Part shown: positions 1-9,627 of the stretch, in pieces
Layout of the letters: each line of letters starts with the position of its first letter
Position numbering within the stretch: position 1 is the stretch's first letter
From: Erwinia amylovora
GTDB taxonomy: Bacteria; Pseudomonadota; Gammaproteobacteria; Enterobacterales; Enterobacteriaceae
Direction of reading: 5' to 3'
Assembly: GCF_017161565.1 (NCBI RefSeq)
Contig: NZ_CP066796.1
Location: forward strand, 1,674,001 to 1,738,000
DNA length: 64,000 nucleotides
Notes under the pieces: generated by a model
Told to the model about the DNA's origin: nothing
The model's input: only the letters and a program-made list of their open reading frames with translations
Database searches by the model: none
Position numbers and translations under genes: made by a program

Positions 1-1
1 C

Positions 2-943
2 GGGCTTGATTCGCTGGTGCTGGGTGAACCACAAATTCTTGGCCAGGTAAAAAAAGCCTTTGCCGATTCTCAGCGTGGGCATTCGCTGGACAGCGAGCTG
101 GAGCGCATGTTTCAGAAGTCGTTTTCCGTGGCTAAGCGGGTGCGTAGCGAAACGGAGATTGGTGCCAGTGCGGTCTCGGTGGCTTTTGCCGCCTGTACCC
201 TGGCACGTCAGATCTTCGAATCGCTGGCGACGGTCAGTGTATTACTGGTTGGTGCCGGGGAAACCATCGAACTTGCAGCCCGCCATCTGCACCAACATAA
301 GGTGCAGAAATTGATGATCGCCAACCGCACGCCAGCGCGCGCACAGCTGCTGGCCGACGAAGTTGACGCTGAAGTCATTAGCCTGGCAGAGATCGACGAG
401 CGCCTCGCTGAAGCCGATATTATTATCAGCTCCACCGCCAGTCCGCTGCCAATAATTGGTAAAGGAATGGTCGAGCGGGCGCTGAAAAAACGGCGTAATC
501 AGCCCATGCTGTTGGTTGATATTGCCGTGCCGCGTGATGTGGAACCGGAAGTCGGGAAATTGCCAAACGCCTATCTTTACAGCGTTGACGATCTGCAGGC
601 GATTATTGCAAGCAATATGGCACAGCGCCAGGCCGCAGCGGTTCAGGCCGAAACCATCGTGGTGCAGGAAAGTAGCGAGTTTATGTGCTGGCTGCGCTCG
701 CAGAGCGCGGTTGAAACCATTCGCGATTACCGTTCACAGGCGGACAGGGTGCGCGCCGACCTGGAAGCGCGCGCCATTCAGTCACTGCAGCAGGGGGCGG
801 ATGCCGAACAGGTGCTGCGTGAACTGGCTCATAAGCTGACTAACCGTTTGATCCACGTCCCTACCAAATCTCTTCAGCAGGCCGCTCGCGATGGCGATGG
901 CGAACGTCTGCAAATTTTACGCGACAGCCTTGGGCTGGATTAG
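2..943 (+). CDS. hemA: Glutamyl-tRNA reductase, C-terminal part (start lies before the window)
   Basis: Catalyses NADPH-dependent reduction of glutamyl-tRNA to glutamate-1-semialdehyde, the first committed step of C5-pathway haem synthesis in the cytosol. The frame is open from the first bases and enters in the middle of the conserved stretch [16 protein letters not shown], so the N-terminal catalytic part, including the active-site cysteine, is outside the window. Visible are the NADP-binding region ([17 protein letters not shown], then the IANRT strand) and the C-terminal helical dimerisation domain ending [11 protein letters not shown]. An internal ATG at 17 is not the true start. prfA follows 39 bases downstream on the same strand, the usual enterobacterial hemA-prfA-prmC arrangement. 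Identification is secure; only the 5' end is missing. Confidence 0.97.
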   Translation, partial: GLDSLVLGEPQILGQVKKAFADSQRGHSLDSELERMFQKSFSVAKRVRSETEIGASAVSVAFAACTLARQIFESLATVSVLLVGAGETIELAARHLHQHKVQKLMIANRTPARAQLLADEVDAEVISLAEIDERLAEADIIISSTASPLPIIGKGMVERALKKRRNQPMLLVDIAVPRDVEPEVGKLPNAYLYSVDDLQAIIASNMAQRQAAAVQAETIVVQESSEFMCWLRSQSAVETIRDYRSQADRVRADLEARAIQSLQQGADAEQVLRELAHKLTNRLIHVPTKSLQQAARDGDGERLQILRDSLGLD

Positions 944-982
944 CGTCTCAGGTCCCACTTTTTACAAGGTAAAATGATACAA

Positions 983-2065
983 ATGAAGCCTTCTATTGTT
1001 GCCAAACTGGAAGCCTTGCAGGAGCGCCACGAAGAGGTCGAGGCAATGCTGGGCGATGCGGGCGTCATTGCCGATCAGGAACGTTTTCGCGCGTTATCGC
1101 GTGAATATGCCCAATTGACCGACGTCAGCCAGTGTTTCCGTCAGTGGCAGCAGTGCCAGGAAGACATTGCCGCCGCAGAAATGATGCTTGGTGATGCTGA
1201 AATGCGCGAAATGGCGCAGGACGAGTTACAGGCAGCGCGCGCCACCTGTGAAGACCTGGAGCAACAGCTACAGGTGCTGCTGCTGCCAAAAGATCCCGAT
1301 GATGAACGTAACTGCTATCTTGAAGTGCGCGCCGGAACCGGCGGTGACGAAGCGGCGATTTTCGCCGGCGACCTGTTCCGCATGTACAGTCGTTATGCCG
1401 AATCCAGGCGCTGGAAGGTCGAAGTGATGAGCGCCAACGAAGGCGAGCACGGGGGGTACAAAGAGGTGATCGCCAAAGTGATCGGCGAGGGGGCTTACGG
1501 ACGGCTGAAGTTCGAATCCGGCGGGCATCGCGTTCAGCGCGTACCGGAAACGGAATCGCAGGGTCGCATCCACACTTCGGCCTGCACCGTGGCGGTCATG
1601 CCTGAGCTGCCGGAAGCGGAGCTGCCGGATATCAATCCGTCCGATCTGAAAATAGATACCTTCCGATCCTCCGGGGCGGGAGGGCAGCACGTAAACACCA
1701 CCGACTCGGCTATCCGTATTACCCACCTGCCAACCGGGATCGTGGTCGAGTGCCAGGACGAACGTTCTCAACACAAAAACAAAGCCAAAGCGCTTGGCGT
1801 GCTCGGTTCACGTATTCGTGCTGCTGAAATGGCGCGCCGCCAGCAGGAAGAGTCGTCGACACGGCGTAATCTGCTTGGCAGCGGCGATCGTTCCGACCGC
1901 AACCGTACTTATAACTTCCCCCAGGGCCGTGTGACCGACCATCGGATCAACCTCACCATTTATCGTCTGGATGAGGCCATGGAAGGTAAGCTCGATGCGC
2001 TCATTGAGCCAATCGTGCAGGAATATCAGGCCGACCAGCTGGCGGCGCTTGCCGGGCAGGACTAA
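983..2065 (+). CDS. prfA: Peptide chain release factor 1
   Basis: Recognises UAA and UAG in the ribosomal A site and triggers hydrolysis of peptidyl-tRNA. With the start at 983 ([10 protein letters not shown]) the protein is 360 aa, the normal enterobacterial length. An ATG at 974 would add three residues and lies too close to the AAGGT at 965-969, so 983 is preferred. Visible are the helical N-terminal domain, the RAGTGGDEA segment, the codon-recognition P-x-T tripeptide (here PET, in [11 protein letters not shown]), and the catalytic GGQ loop ([10 protein letters not shown]). The gene overlaps prmC by one base (TAATG), so the factor and the enzyme that methylates its GGQ glutamine are translationally coupled. 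Confidence 0.97.
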   Translation: MKPSIVAKLEALQERHEEVEAMLGDAGVIADQERFRALSREYAQLTDVSQCFRQWQQCQEDIAAAEMMLGDAEMREMAQDELQAARATCEDLEQQLQVLLLPKDPDDERNCYLEVRAGTGGDEAAIFAGDLFRMYSRYAESRRWKVEVMSANEGEHGGYKEVIAKVIGEGAYGRLKFESGGHRVQRVPETESQGRIHTSACTVAVMPELPEAELPDINPSDLKIDTFRSSGAGGQHVNTTDSAIRITHLPTGIVVECQDERSQHKNKAKALGVLGSRIRAAEMARRQQEESSTRRNLLGSGDRSDRNRTYNFPQGRVTDHRINLTIYRLDEAMEGKLDALIEPIVQEYQADQLAALAGQD

Positions 2066-2910
2066 TGCAGATACGTGACTGGCTGCGTGCTGCAACAGCG
2101 CAACTTAGCGAAAGTGAAAGTCCGAAACGTGACGCGGAGATCCTGCTGCAGTTAGTGACCGGTAAATCCCGCGCCTGGCTGATCGGATTTGATGACAGCG
2201 TGCTGGATGCAGCCGCGCTGGAACAACTCCATGCGCTTCTCACGCGGCGCGCGGCCGGCGAGCCGATAGCTTACCTGACCGGGGAACGCGAGTTCTGGTC
2301 GCTTTCGTTGAACGTAACGCCGGATACGCTCATCCCACGCCCGGACAGCGAAGTGCTGGTGGAGCAGGCGCTGGCGCATCTTCCTGACGCGGCCTGTTCG
2401 ATACTGGATCTCGGCACCGGCAGCGGAGCGATAGCGCTGGCGCTGGCCAGTGAACGCCCGGACTGCCAGATCAGTGGAATTGATCGCATTCCGGCCGCCG
2501 TTGCGCTGGCACAGCACAATGCCGCCAGGCTGGGCCTGGCTAACGCCACCTTTATGCCGGGCAACTGGTTCTCGGCGCTTAAGCCACAGCAGTTTGCCGT
2601 CATTGTCAGCAATCCACCCTATATTGATGCCGCAGATAAGCACCTGTCACAGGGTGACGTGCGCTTCGAACCCGCCAGCGCGCTGGTTGCTGGCGATGGC
2701 GGGCTGGCCGATATCAAAATTATCGCCGCTCAGGCCGGGCAATATTTAGCCAATGGCGGGTGGCTGCTGTTAGAGCACGGCTGGCAGCAGGGTGCACAGA
2801 TACGACAAATTTTAAGTGACAACCACTATTGCCGGATTGAAACTTGCCAGGATTACGGCGGTAACGATCGCGTCACCTTCGGGCAAAAAACCGTTAATAA
2901 GGAACTTTAA
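2065..2910 (+). CDS. prmC: Release factor glutamine N5-methyltransferase
   Basis: Transfers a methyl group from SAM to the glutamine of the GGQ motif of RF1 and RF2, raising termination efficiency. The 281-aa frame has the N-terminal helical substrate-binding domain, the SAM-binding motif I LDLGTGSGAIALALA and the catalytic NPPY tetrapeptide in IVSNPPYIDA, which positions the substrate glutamine amide. The ATG overlaps the prfA stop by one base, and the next gene (sirB2) starts immediately after its stop. This is the standard hemA-prfA-prmC operon order. Length and motifs are complete and nothing is unusual. Confidence 0.96.
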   Translation: MQIRDWLRAATAQLSESESPKRDAEILLQLVTGKSRAWLIGFDDSVLDAAALEQLHALLTRRAAGEPIAYLTGEREFWSLSLNVTPDTLIPRPDSEVLVEQALAHLPDAACSILDLGTGSGAIALALASERPDCQISGIDRIPAAVALAQHNAARLGLANATFMPGNWFSALKPQQFAVIVSNPPYIDAADKHLSQGDVRFEPASALVAGDGGLADIKIIAAQAGQYLANGGWLLLEHGWQQGAQIRQILSDNHYCRIETCQDYGGNDRVTFGQKTVNKEL

Positions 2911-3306
2911 ATGGCCGCCTGGTACATTCCGCAGAAAAATCTTTATCTGCTAACCTTCGCCATCACCCTGTTGATGTTGGTACTGCGTTTCGACGGGTTA
3001 CAAACGCATGTAACCCTGTTGCCAGGGCAGGGGGGGCGCATTATATCGCAGCTGAATGATACGCTGCCGATCACAGGCGGGTTGCTGGTGACAGTGACTC
3101 AATTCTGCCCGTGCAGTACGCAGCCCGGCGGGCTGACCGTAAAACTGTTTGGCGTTATCATCTGCCTGGTTCTGAGCTTTATCGCCCTGGAACGCCGTCC
3201 ACGCGCGCAGAAAGTGCGTTGGCTGGCGTTTGTTGTGGCACTGGTCGCCTTGTTGGCGGTTATCAGGTTAGCCACCATTAAAATGACACTGCCGGGGTGG
3301 GTATAA
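2911..3306 (+). CDS. sirB2: SirB2 family inner-membrane protein
   Basis: A 131-aa, strongly hydrophobic protein with about four predicted membrane segments (around residues 10-26, 45-65, 75-93 and 103-122). It matches the SirB2/YchQ family in the conserved stretch KLFGVIICLVLSFIALERR and in length. The family is named for a reported effect on invasion gene expression in Salmonella; its biochemical activity is not established. The start abuts the prmC stop without a gap, and the stop overlaps the sirB1 start by one base (TAATG), so it is a coupled member of the operon. Confidence 0.88.
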   Translation: MAAWYIPQKNLYLLTFAITLLMLVLRFDGLQTHVTLLPGQGGRIISQLNDTLPITGGLLVTVTQFCPCSTQPGGLTVKLFGVIICLVLSFIALERRPRAQKVRWLAFVVALVALLAVIRLATIKMTLPGWV

Positions 3307-4112
3307 TGTCACTGGTCGAGTTCGATTTTAGTACCACATCACTGAGTGAAGCGATGATTACTGCATCGCAGTCTATTCGCAGCGACTTCCCGGCGGAATA
3401 TGCCAGAAACCAGCTTTCGGCGCTGGTGGATGAAGCGCGTGCTGAAATCTCCCCTGAACTGGCTGCGGATTTGCAGTTTGAGCAACTGATTGAACTTTTT
3501 TGGGGCCGCTGGGGGTTTGGTGGAGCCAGTGGGGTTTACCGCCTTTCGGATACGTTGTGGCTGGATAAGGTACTGCGTACTCGTAAGGGGACCGCGGTGT
3601 CACTCGGCATCATTTTTCTGCATATTGCCGGCAAGCTCAACCTTCCTCTGCTGCCGGTGATCTTCCCGACGCAGCTGATTTTGCGAGCAGAATGGGTTGA
3701 TCAAAATCTGTGGCTGATAAACCCTTTTGACGGCGAAACGCTGGATGAACACCAGCTGGAAGTGTGGCTGAAAGGGAATATCGGGCCGGGGGCAGAGTTG
3801 TATGAAGACGATCTCCAGGAAGCTGAACCCATGATGGTATTACGTAAAATGCTTGATGCCCTTAAGTCCGCGCTAATGGACGAAAAGCAGATGGAGTTGG
3901 CACTGCATGCCAGCGAAGTGCTGGTGCAAATGGACCCGGAAGATCCCTATGAAATTCGCGATCGCGGACTCATCTTTGCCCAGCTTGAATGCGCACACGT
4001 CGCGCTCAGCGATCTGACCTACTTTGTGGAACAGTGCCCGGAAGATCCGATCAGCGAGATGATTAAAATTCAGATTCATTCCATAGAACAGAAACAGATT
4101 GTCCTTCACTAA
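3306..4112 (+). CDS. sirB1: SirB1/YchA family protein (transglutaminase-like plus tetratricopeptide region)
   Basis: A 268-aa protein of the SirB1 family: an N-terminal transglutaminase-like fold (WGFGGASGVYRLSDTLWLD, then GTAVSLGIIFLHIAGKL and PVIFPTQLILR) followed by a TPR-type C-terminus (LHASEVLVQMDPEDPYEIRDRG). The family member in E. coli is YchA; no reaction is firmly assigned, and the family generally lacks a complete transglutaminase triad. ATG 3306 is chosen over a GTG at 3297 because it gives the one-base stop/start overlap with sirB2 and the expected N-terminus. kdsA follows 31 bases downstream. Confidence 0.9.
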   Translation: MSLVEFDFSTTSLSEAMITASQSIRSDFPAEYARNQLSALVDEARAEISPELAADLQFEQLIELFWGRWGFGGASGVYRLSDTLWLDKVLRTRKGTAVSLGIIFLHIAGKLNLPLLPVIFPTQLILRAEWVDQNLWLINPFDGETLDEHQLEVWLKGNIGPGAELYEDDLQEAEPMMVLRKMLDALKSALMDEKQMELALHASEVLVQMDPEDPYEIRDRGLIFAQLECAHVALSDLTYFVEQCPEDPISEMIKIQIHSIEQKQIVLH

Positions 4113-4134
4113 CTTAAGTGAATCCAAGAAATAA

Positions 4135-4998
<864 letters not shown>

Positions 4999-5087
4999 TA
5001 TCTGAAGCCCATGGGCAATCACCGGCCCGTTACTGCTGCGGCACAATGCGTTTTAAGCCAAAATGGAAAGTATCGTAAGGAATGATG

Positions 5088-5507
5088 ATGAAGAAAAGTA
5101 GCTTGTTACTGCTGGCCGCCGTCGCCGTGAGCGGCTGTGGCGGCAGTGCCGCACAGTCTGACAGCGCACTGTTGGCAAACCGGATGTTTGTGCTAAGCGC
5201 TGTGGATGGAAAAGCGGTGGCCTTGCGTGATGGCATCAAGCCGGGTATCAGTTTTGACGCCGGGTTAAAGGTAAGCGGTGTGATGTGTAACCGCTTCTTC
5301 GGTCAGGGCAAGCTGGAGAGCGGCCAGTTGAAGGTGCCGCAGCTGGCATCAACCCGGATGATGTGCAGCGACCCGCTGCTAAATCAGTGGGAACAGACGT
5401 TAAGTACGGTACTGATCAACGGCGCTGCCGTTAAGGTAACCGCGCAAAGCCTGACGCTGACGGGAAGCGGTCATTCGCTGGAGTATAAGGTGCAGGCCCA
5501 ACAATAA
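5088..5507 (+). CDS. hslJ: HslJ-like META-domain lipoprotein
   Basis: A 139-aa exported lipoprotein with a short signal peptide and lipobox (VAVSGC, lipidated Cys near residue 16), followed by a META domain (FDAGLKVSGVMCNRF, LASTRMMCSDP). It resembles E. coli HslJ, an outer-membrane-associated heat-inducible protein linked to novobiocin resistance. Three consecutive ATGs lie at 5082, 5085 and 5088; the AAGG at 5077-5080 is best spaced for 5088. It stands alone between kdsA and an ERIC repeat. The chaperone-like role is family knowledge; the sequence shows only domain and export. Confidence 0.85.
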   Translation: MKKSSLLLLAAVAVSGCGGSAAQSDSALLANRMFVLSAVDGKAVALRDGIKPGISFDAGLKVSGVMCNRFFGQGKLESGQLKVPQLASTRMMCSDPLLNQWEQTLSTVLINGAAVKVTAQSLTLTGSGHSLEYKVQAQQ

Positions 5508-5515
5508 CACCCGCT

Positions 5516-5640
5516 AAACTTCAAGCGGCAGGTGCGTTGGCTGCATGCGTTCACCCGAATCACTGACTGGTGTCAGCGCATCGGCATCCACACATTTGCC
5601 GTCTTCCTGCAGCTCGAATTATTCAGGCTATACCCGCCAG
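5516..5640 (+). repeat. ERIC (enterobacterial repetitive intergenic consensus) element
   Basis: About 125 bp of imperfect palindrome between hslJ and chaA. The ends ACTTCAAGCGGCAGG (5518-5532) and CCTGCAGCTCGAATT (near 5608-5622) form terminal inverted repeats. The core (GCGTTCACCCGAATCACTGA and GCATCGGCATCCAC) matches the two regions used for ERIC primer sites, with several mismatches. Such elements are transcribed into hairpins and often lie downstream of genes. Recognition is from memory of the ERIC consensus. Confidence 0.75.
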
Positions 5641-5665
5641 ACTTAAAGCGGCAGGTGCGTTGGTG
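5632..5665 (+). repeat. Truncated second ERIC terminus
   Basis: Directly after the first ERIC, the terminal sequence is repeated: ACTTAAAGCGGCAGGTGCGT plus TGG at 5641-5663 is a near copy (one mismatch in 23) of 5518-5540. It is preceded by the TATACCCGCCAGA flank typical of ERIC ends and is not followed by an ERIC core. It looks like the remnant of a second or nested copy. Confidence 0.6.
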
Positions 5666-5708
5666 CGCTGGCTGAAAGGGGACAGGGTAAGCCGTCCCCC
5701 GGCGTAAA

Positions 5709-6800
5709 TCAAAGCATGACTGTCATCATATAAGCAATAAACAACGCCAGATGCGCCGCGCCGTTCAGAACATTGGTGCGGCCGGTTGAGAATGATATCT
5801 GGCACAGCAGCAGAGCCGAAATCATGACCACCATCTGCGGCGCTTCCAGACCAAAGATCAGCTGTTGTCCCGTCAGGGTGGCGATAATTGTCACCGCAGG
5901 AACGGTGAGTGAAATGGTGGCCAGCACTGAACCGAAAAACAGGTTCATTGCACGCTGTACCTGGTTGGCCAGCACCGCTTTGATCGCGCCTAACCCTTCA
6001 GGTGAAAGGATCAACAGTGCCACCAGGAAACCGGTAAACTGTTCCGGAGCATCCAGCCCGGTCAACAGCGATTCCAGGGTAATGGCATTCATTTTGGTGA
6101 CCGCAATCACCGCAATCAGATGCACGATAAGCCACAGAGTATGCCAGGTACTGGAATGAGAGGATGGCTTCCCCTGCTGCGGATCTTCCCCTTCATCTTC
6201 ATGCTCATAGACAAACAGACTCTGGTGAGTTTTAGTCTGTATCAACAGGAATACCCCGTACATTGCCGCTGAAATGGCTGAAACCAACAATGCCTGGGCA
6301 ACGGTGAGATTGCCGCCCGGCAGCGCATTTGGCAACACCAGCACAATCATGGCTAACGGAAAGATGGCAATCAGGTACTGCTTAACGCCGGCCAGGTTAA
6401 CGTACTGGGTGGCAAATTTACGCCCGCCAAGCAACAAAGCAAAACCCACCAGTCCGCAGGTCACGATCATGATGATGGAATAGAGCGTATCGCGCATTAG
6501 CGCCGGCGCGGCGTCACCGGTGGCCATCAGCGCGGAAATCAGGCTGACCTCCAGAATCACCACCGACAGGCTAAGGATCAAAGAGCCATAAGGCTCGCCA
6601 AGACGATGTGCCAGCACGTCGGCGTGCCGTACCACACTGAAAGCGCTACTGAGGATTGCCACCAGCGCAACCAGATTGATTATTGTCACCAACGCAATGG
6701 AAGATGTATTGCCCCAAAACCCTAAAATAACCAGTGCAGCGATGGGTAAAAGCAGGGAAGACTCTTTATGACGGGTTTTAATGCTGTCGTGTGTATTCAT
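5709..6800 (-). CDS. chaA: Sodium(potassium, calcium)/proton antiporter ChaA
   Basis: Inner-membrane cation/proton antiporter of the CaCA superfamily, linked in E. coli to Na+, K+ and Ca2+ extrusion at alkaline pH. The 363-aa protein has about eleven hydrophobic segments and both family repeats (VVRHADVLAHRLGEPYGSL and LVALLILSPEGLGAIKA), split by an acidic cytosolic loop YEHEDEGEDPQQGK. The start at 6800 (MNTHDSIKTRHKES) is taken in place of an upstream in-frame codon at 6821 because it matches the family N-terminus. In E. coli chaA is divergent from chaBC; here a sucrose operon separates it from chaC and no chaB is seen. Confidence 0.95.
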   Translation of the reverse strand: MNTHDSIKTRHKESSLLLPIAALVILGFWGNTSSIALVTIINLVALVAILSSAFSVVRHADVLAHRLGEPYGSLILSLSVVILEVSLISALMATGDAAPALMRDTLYSIIMIVTCGLVGFALLLGGRKFATQYVNLAGVKQYLIAIFPLAMIVLVLPNALPGGNLTVAQALLVSAISAAMYGVFLLIQTKTHQSLFVYEHEDEGEDPQQGKPSSHSSTWHTLWLIVHLIAVIAVTKMNAITLESLLTGLDAPEQFTGFLVALLILSPEGLGAIKAVLANQVQRAMNLFFGSVLATISLTVPAVTIIATLTGQQLIFGLEAPQMVVMISALLLCQISFSTGRTNVLNGAAHLALFIAYMMTVML

Positions 6801-7160
6801 CGGCAAACGCTCCTTATCCATGGCCCGTGACCTGAAGCAACTCTGCAGGTCGGTTAGACACAGTCTGACAAAATGTAAGACAAGTGATGAAAGTATACCT
6901 TTTTTTCAGCTGTCAGAACTGTTTGTGTCATTTCATGGACTGTTTGATGAAAAGAGTCTCAGTGGCATTAATATGGCTGTTTTTATTCTATCGTAATGAA
7001 GATAGTGAACTTTATCGTTCGTAACCAAATTTAATAAGCTGTTTAAACCCCGTTTTGTTGCCATTATGTGATGAAAACAGACTGTCTGCGGAACAAGTCC
7101 TGCTTGTGTCGTTAATTGACCAACAGAAAGCATGCTTGCCTGGCGTGCGGGCTGCCCGCA
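6801..7160. other. Intergenic stretch between chaA and scrR
   Basis: 360 bases upstream of chaA and downstream of scrR, both on the minus strand. It is AT-richer than its surroundings and presumably holds the chaA promoter and the end of the scr transcript. No convincing gene, remnant of chaB or strong terminator was recognised. Short frames on either strand here have no family features. Confidence 0.5.
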
Positions 7161-8189
7161 TCACATGCCATTGCCGAAAGGAGTGGCGCGCCGCCACTTT
7201 ATGCGCGCCGGCAGCCAACGCTGGGTGGATGGTGGCGTCTGCTCGTCAATCAGCTGTGTGACCATCTCAAAGCAGTTCCAGGCCAGCAGGCGTTCATCCT
7301 GTTCCACGGTATCAATGCTGACTGACAACGCGTCATACAGGTAGTGATCGTCAAAGCTGCTCAGATGCATCGGGGTATTCAGCAGGTGATGTCGGCTAAG
7401 ATAGCGCAGCACGCCTTCCTGCAGCCCGCAGGCGGCACAAAACAGCGCCTGTGGCACGCGCCCAAGCTGCGCGTAGAGTTCCGCAAACAGTTCGTAGCCT
7501 GAGCTGGCATGATAGTGTCCGTGCATAATCCATTCTGGTTTGGCCGTGATCCCGGCACGCTGCAGGCCAAGATGAAACCCGGCAAGGCGGTCGCGCGTGG
7601 GCGAAATGCGCGGCTGTCCGCCGAAAAAATAGATCTCGTCATAGCCTTCGCGCATAACCGCCTGTATCAGCATGGCGGTTGGCTCCGCGGAGGCGGTGAT
7701 CACCAGCGGCAGCGATGAATCACCAAGGTGGCGGTCAAACAATACCACTGGCAGCTGCTGGTTAATTTTCTGATACTGCGCGTCGTTTAACATGCTTGAG
7801 GCGACGATAAGCCCGTCAACCTGACGCTGGATGAGGTTGTTTACCGCCAGAGTTTCCTGACTGGCATTTTCGGCGGTACAGGCGATGAGCAGCTGTAAGC
7901 CGGCATCGCGGCACAGCGTTTCAAGCTCATGTGAAAACCGTGCAAAACCGTGATTGGTCATCTCCGGCACCACCAGCCCGAGGGTATGACTGCGGTTGGA
8001 GTTGAGCGCGCGGGCGTGAATACTGGGCTGATAGTGCTGCTGGCGGGCGATTTCCAGCACGCGATCGCGAGTTCCTTGCGCTACGCGAAGCTCTTTTCCC
8101 CGGCCGTTCAGCACCAGGCTGGCGGTGGATTTTGACACTCCCGCCAGCCGGGCAATATCGTTAATGGTAATACGTTTGTTTTTAGTCAC
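7161..8189 (-). CDS. scrR: Sucrose operon repressor ScrR (LacI family)
   Basis: A 342-aa LacI-type regulator. The N-terminal helix-turn-helix ([20 protein letters not shown], residues 8-27) and hinge are followed by a periplasmic-binding-like effector domain ([43 protein letters not shown]). These match the ScrR subgroup, which responds to fructose or fructose-1-phosphate and represses the scr genes. The start is a GTG at 8189, the first codon giving the standard N-terminus. It is the last gene of the cluster, 28 bases after scrB. Palindromes matching the known ScrR operator lie before scrK and scrY. Confidence 0.93.
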   Translation of the reverse strand: MTKNKRITINDIARLAGVSKSTASLVLNGRGKELRVAQGTRDRVLEIARQQHYQPSIHARALNSNRSHTLGLVVPEMTNHGFARFSHELETLCRDAGLQLLIACTAENASQETLAVNNLIQRQVDGLIVASSMLNDAQYQKINQQLPVVLFDRHLGDSSLPLVITASAEPTAMLIQAVMREGYDEIYFFGGQPRISPTRDRLAGFHLGLQRAGITAKPEWIMHGHYHASSGYELFAELYAQLGRVPQALFCAACGLQEGVLRYLSRHHLLNTPMHLSSFDDHYLYDALSVSIDTVEQDERLLAWNCFEMVTQLIDEQTPPSTQRWLPARIKWRRATPFGNGM

Positions 8190-8217
8190 AGTGGATTAGG
8201 CGCGATGGATCGTAGTC

Positions 8218-9627
8218 TTATTCTATCACGCATTGTTGCAGCCTCCAGTAGCGCAGCGCTATCTGCGCGCTGCCGCTAAAACGCAGTCGCGGCTCCGCTG
8301 CGGGGAAGTAGCGTGACGACATCACCCCTTCGCCATCGTTAATAAATATCTCAATGCTGGAACTGTCACAGAGAATGCGCAACGTGCGCACCTCGCCCAT
8401 CCAGTAGCGCTCTTCCACGTCGCCGCTGCGCAGATTATTCCGGCGCAGCGTGATGCCCGGCCGATCTATGCACAGCGTTAGCCTGTCGCCAAACCTGGCA
8501 TGGCAGACGCCGTCGACAGACAGTTCCAGCTCAGCGCTGCCAATATCCAGCGCCGGCAGATCTTCGGCACAGCCAACAAGCCGGGTTTCCTGCTGGCGCA
8601 GCTGTTGCAGTTCGCGCGCCGGCTGCTGGTGGATCCGGCCCGCGCACAGCGTCAGCTCGCGCGGGCAGGTCAGGGTATGCATCCAGCCGTGCGCTTTGGT
8701 GGGCTGATAAAACTCATCGTCATCCGGGATGCCCATCCAGCCAATCAGCAGCCGTCTGCCATCATCGCTTAAACAGGTTTGCGGCGCATAAAACTCAAAT
8801 CCGTGATCCAGTTCCTGAAACTGTCCGTGACAGAAGCTGGCGCTGTCATGGTCAAGCTGGCCGCAAAAATAACCGCTCTGGAAGGTATTGCGGTATCGCC
8901 TTGCCTCGCTCGCCAGCCCCTGGGGGCAGACCACCAGAACATGACTGCCGTCCAGCTCAAACAGATCCGGGCATTCCCACATATAACCAAAGTCGCCCAG
9001 GCCGTTAAGCTGACTGCCGGCAATTTCGCCCAGCAGTGTCCAATGGTGCAGGTCAGCCGACCGCAGCAGCAGTACCTTGCCCTGTAGCTGCAGATCCTGT
9101 GCGCCGAGCACCATATACCACTGGCCATCGTGCTGCCACACTTTGGGGTCACGCACGTGGCCGGTATAGCCCTCCGGCAGCGCCAGCACCGGCCCCAGCT
9201 TATGGAATTCGCCCTGTTGATCGCGTGTCGCCAGGCATTGCCAGGCCGTGCGGCTGCCGTCGTCGAACTTGACGTTACCGGTGTAGATGAGCGTCAGTAC
9301 GCCCTGATTATTCACCGCGCAACCTGAATAACAGCCGTGGCTTTCATAGTTTTCTGAGGGGGCTAACGCCAGCGGCTCATGCCGCCAGTGCACCAAATCG
9401 CAGGAGCTCCACTGTCCCCAGAACTTGGCGCCGTGCTTGCAGTCCAGCGGGTTCCACTGGTAGCACAACACATAGCGCTGTTCGAAATGGATAAAGCCAT
9501 TAGGATCGTTCAGTAACCCGACAGGAGGGGCAAGGTGCCACATCGGGCGGTGGTGGTCACGCGCCGCGCGCTGCTGACCGCTCAGGACTGCGCGCAGCGC
9601 CTGTTTCAGCAAATGGGCTTCGCTCAT
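8218..9627 (-). CDS. scrB: Sucrose-6-phosphate hydrolase (invertase, GH32)
   Basis: Splits the sucrose-6-phosphate delivered by the ScrA permease into glucose-6-phosphate and fructose in the cytosol. The 469-aa protein has the five-bladed GH32 catalytic domain with the nucleophile motif LLNDPNGFI (Asp near residue 42), the transition-state stabilising RDP in HVRDPKVW and the acid/base glutamate in MWECPDLF. A beta-sandwich C-terminal domain follows. Its ATG overlaps the scrA stop by four bases (ATGA), so it is translationally coupled to the permease. Fructose is then handled by ScrK. Confidence 0.96.
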   Translation of the reverse strand: MSEAHLLKQALRAVLSGQQRAARDHHRPMWHLAPPVGLLNDPNGFIHFEQRYVLCYQWNPLDCKHGAKFWGQWSSCDLVHWRHEPLALAPSENYESHGCYSGCAVNNQGVLTLIYTGNVKFDDGSRTAWQCLATRDQQGEFHKLGPVLALPEGYTGHVRDPKVWQHDGQWYMVLGAQDLQLQGKVLLLRSADLHHWTLLGEIAGSQLNGLGDFGYMWECPDLFELDGSHVLVVCPQGLASEARRYRNTFQSGYFCGQLDHDSASFCHGQFQELDHGFEFYAPQTCLSDDGRRLLIGWMGIPDDDEFYQPTKAHGWMHTLTCPRELTLCAGRIHQQPARELQQLRQQETRLVGCAEDLPALDIGSAELELSVDGVCHARFGDRLTLCIDRPGITLRRNNLRSGDVEERYWMGEVRTLRILCDSSSIEIFINDGEGVMSSRYFPAAEPRLRFSGSAQIALRYWRLQQCVIE

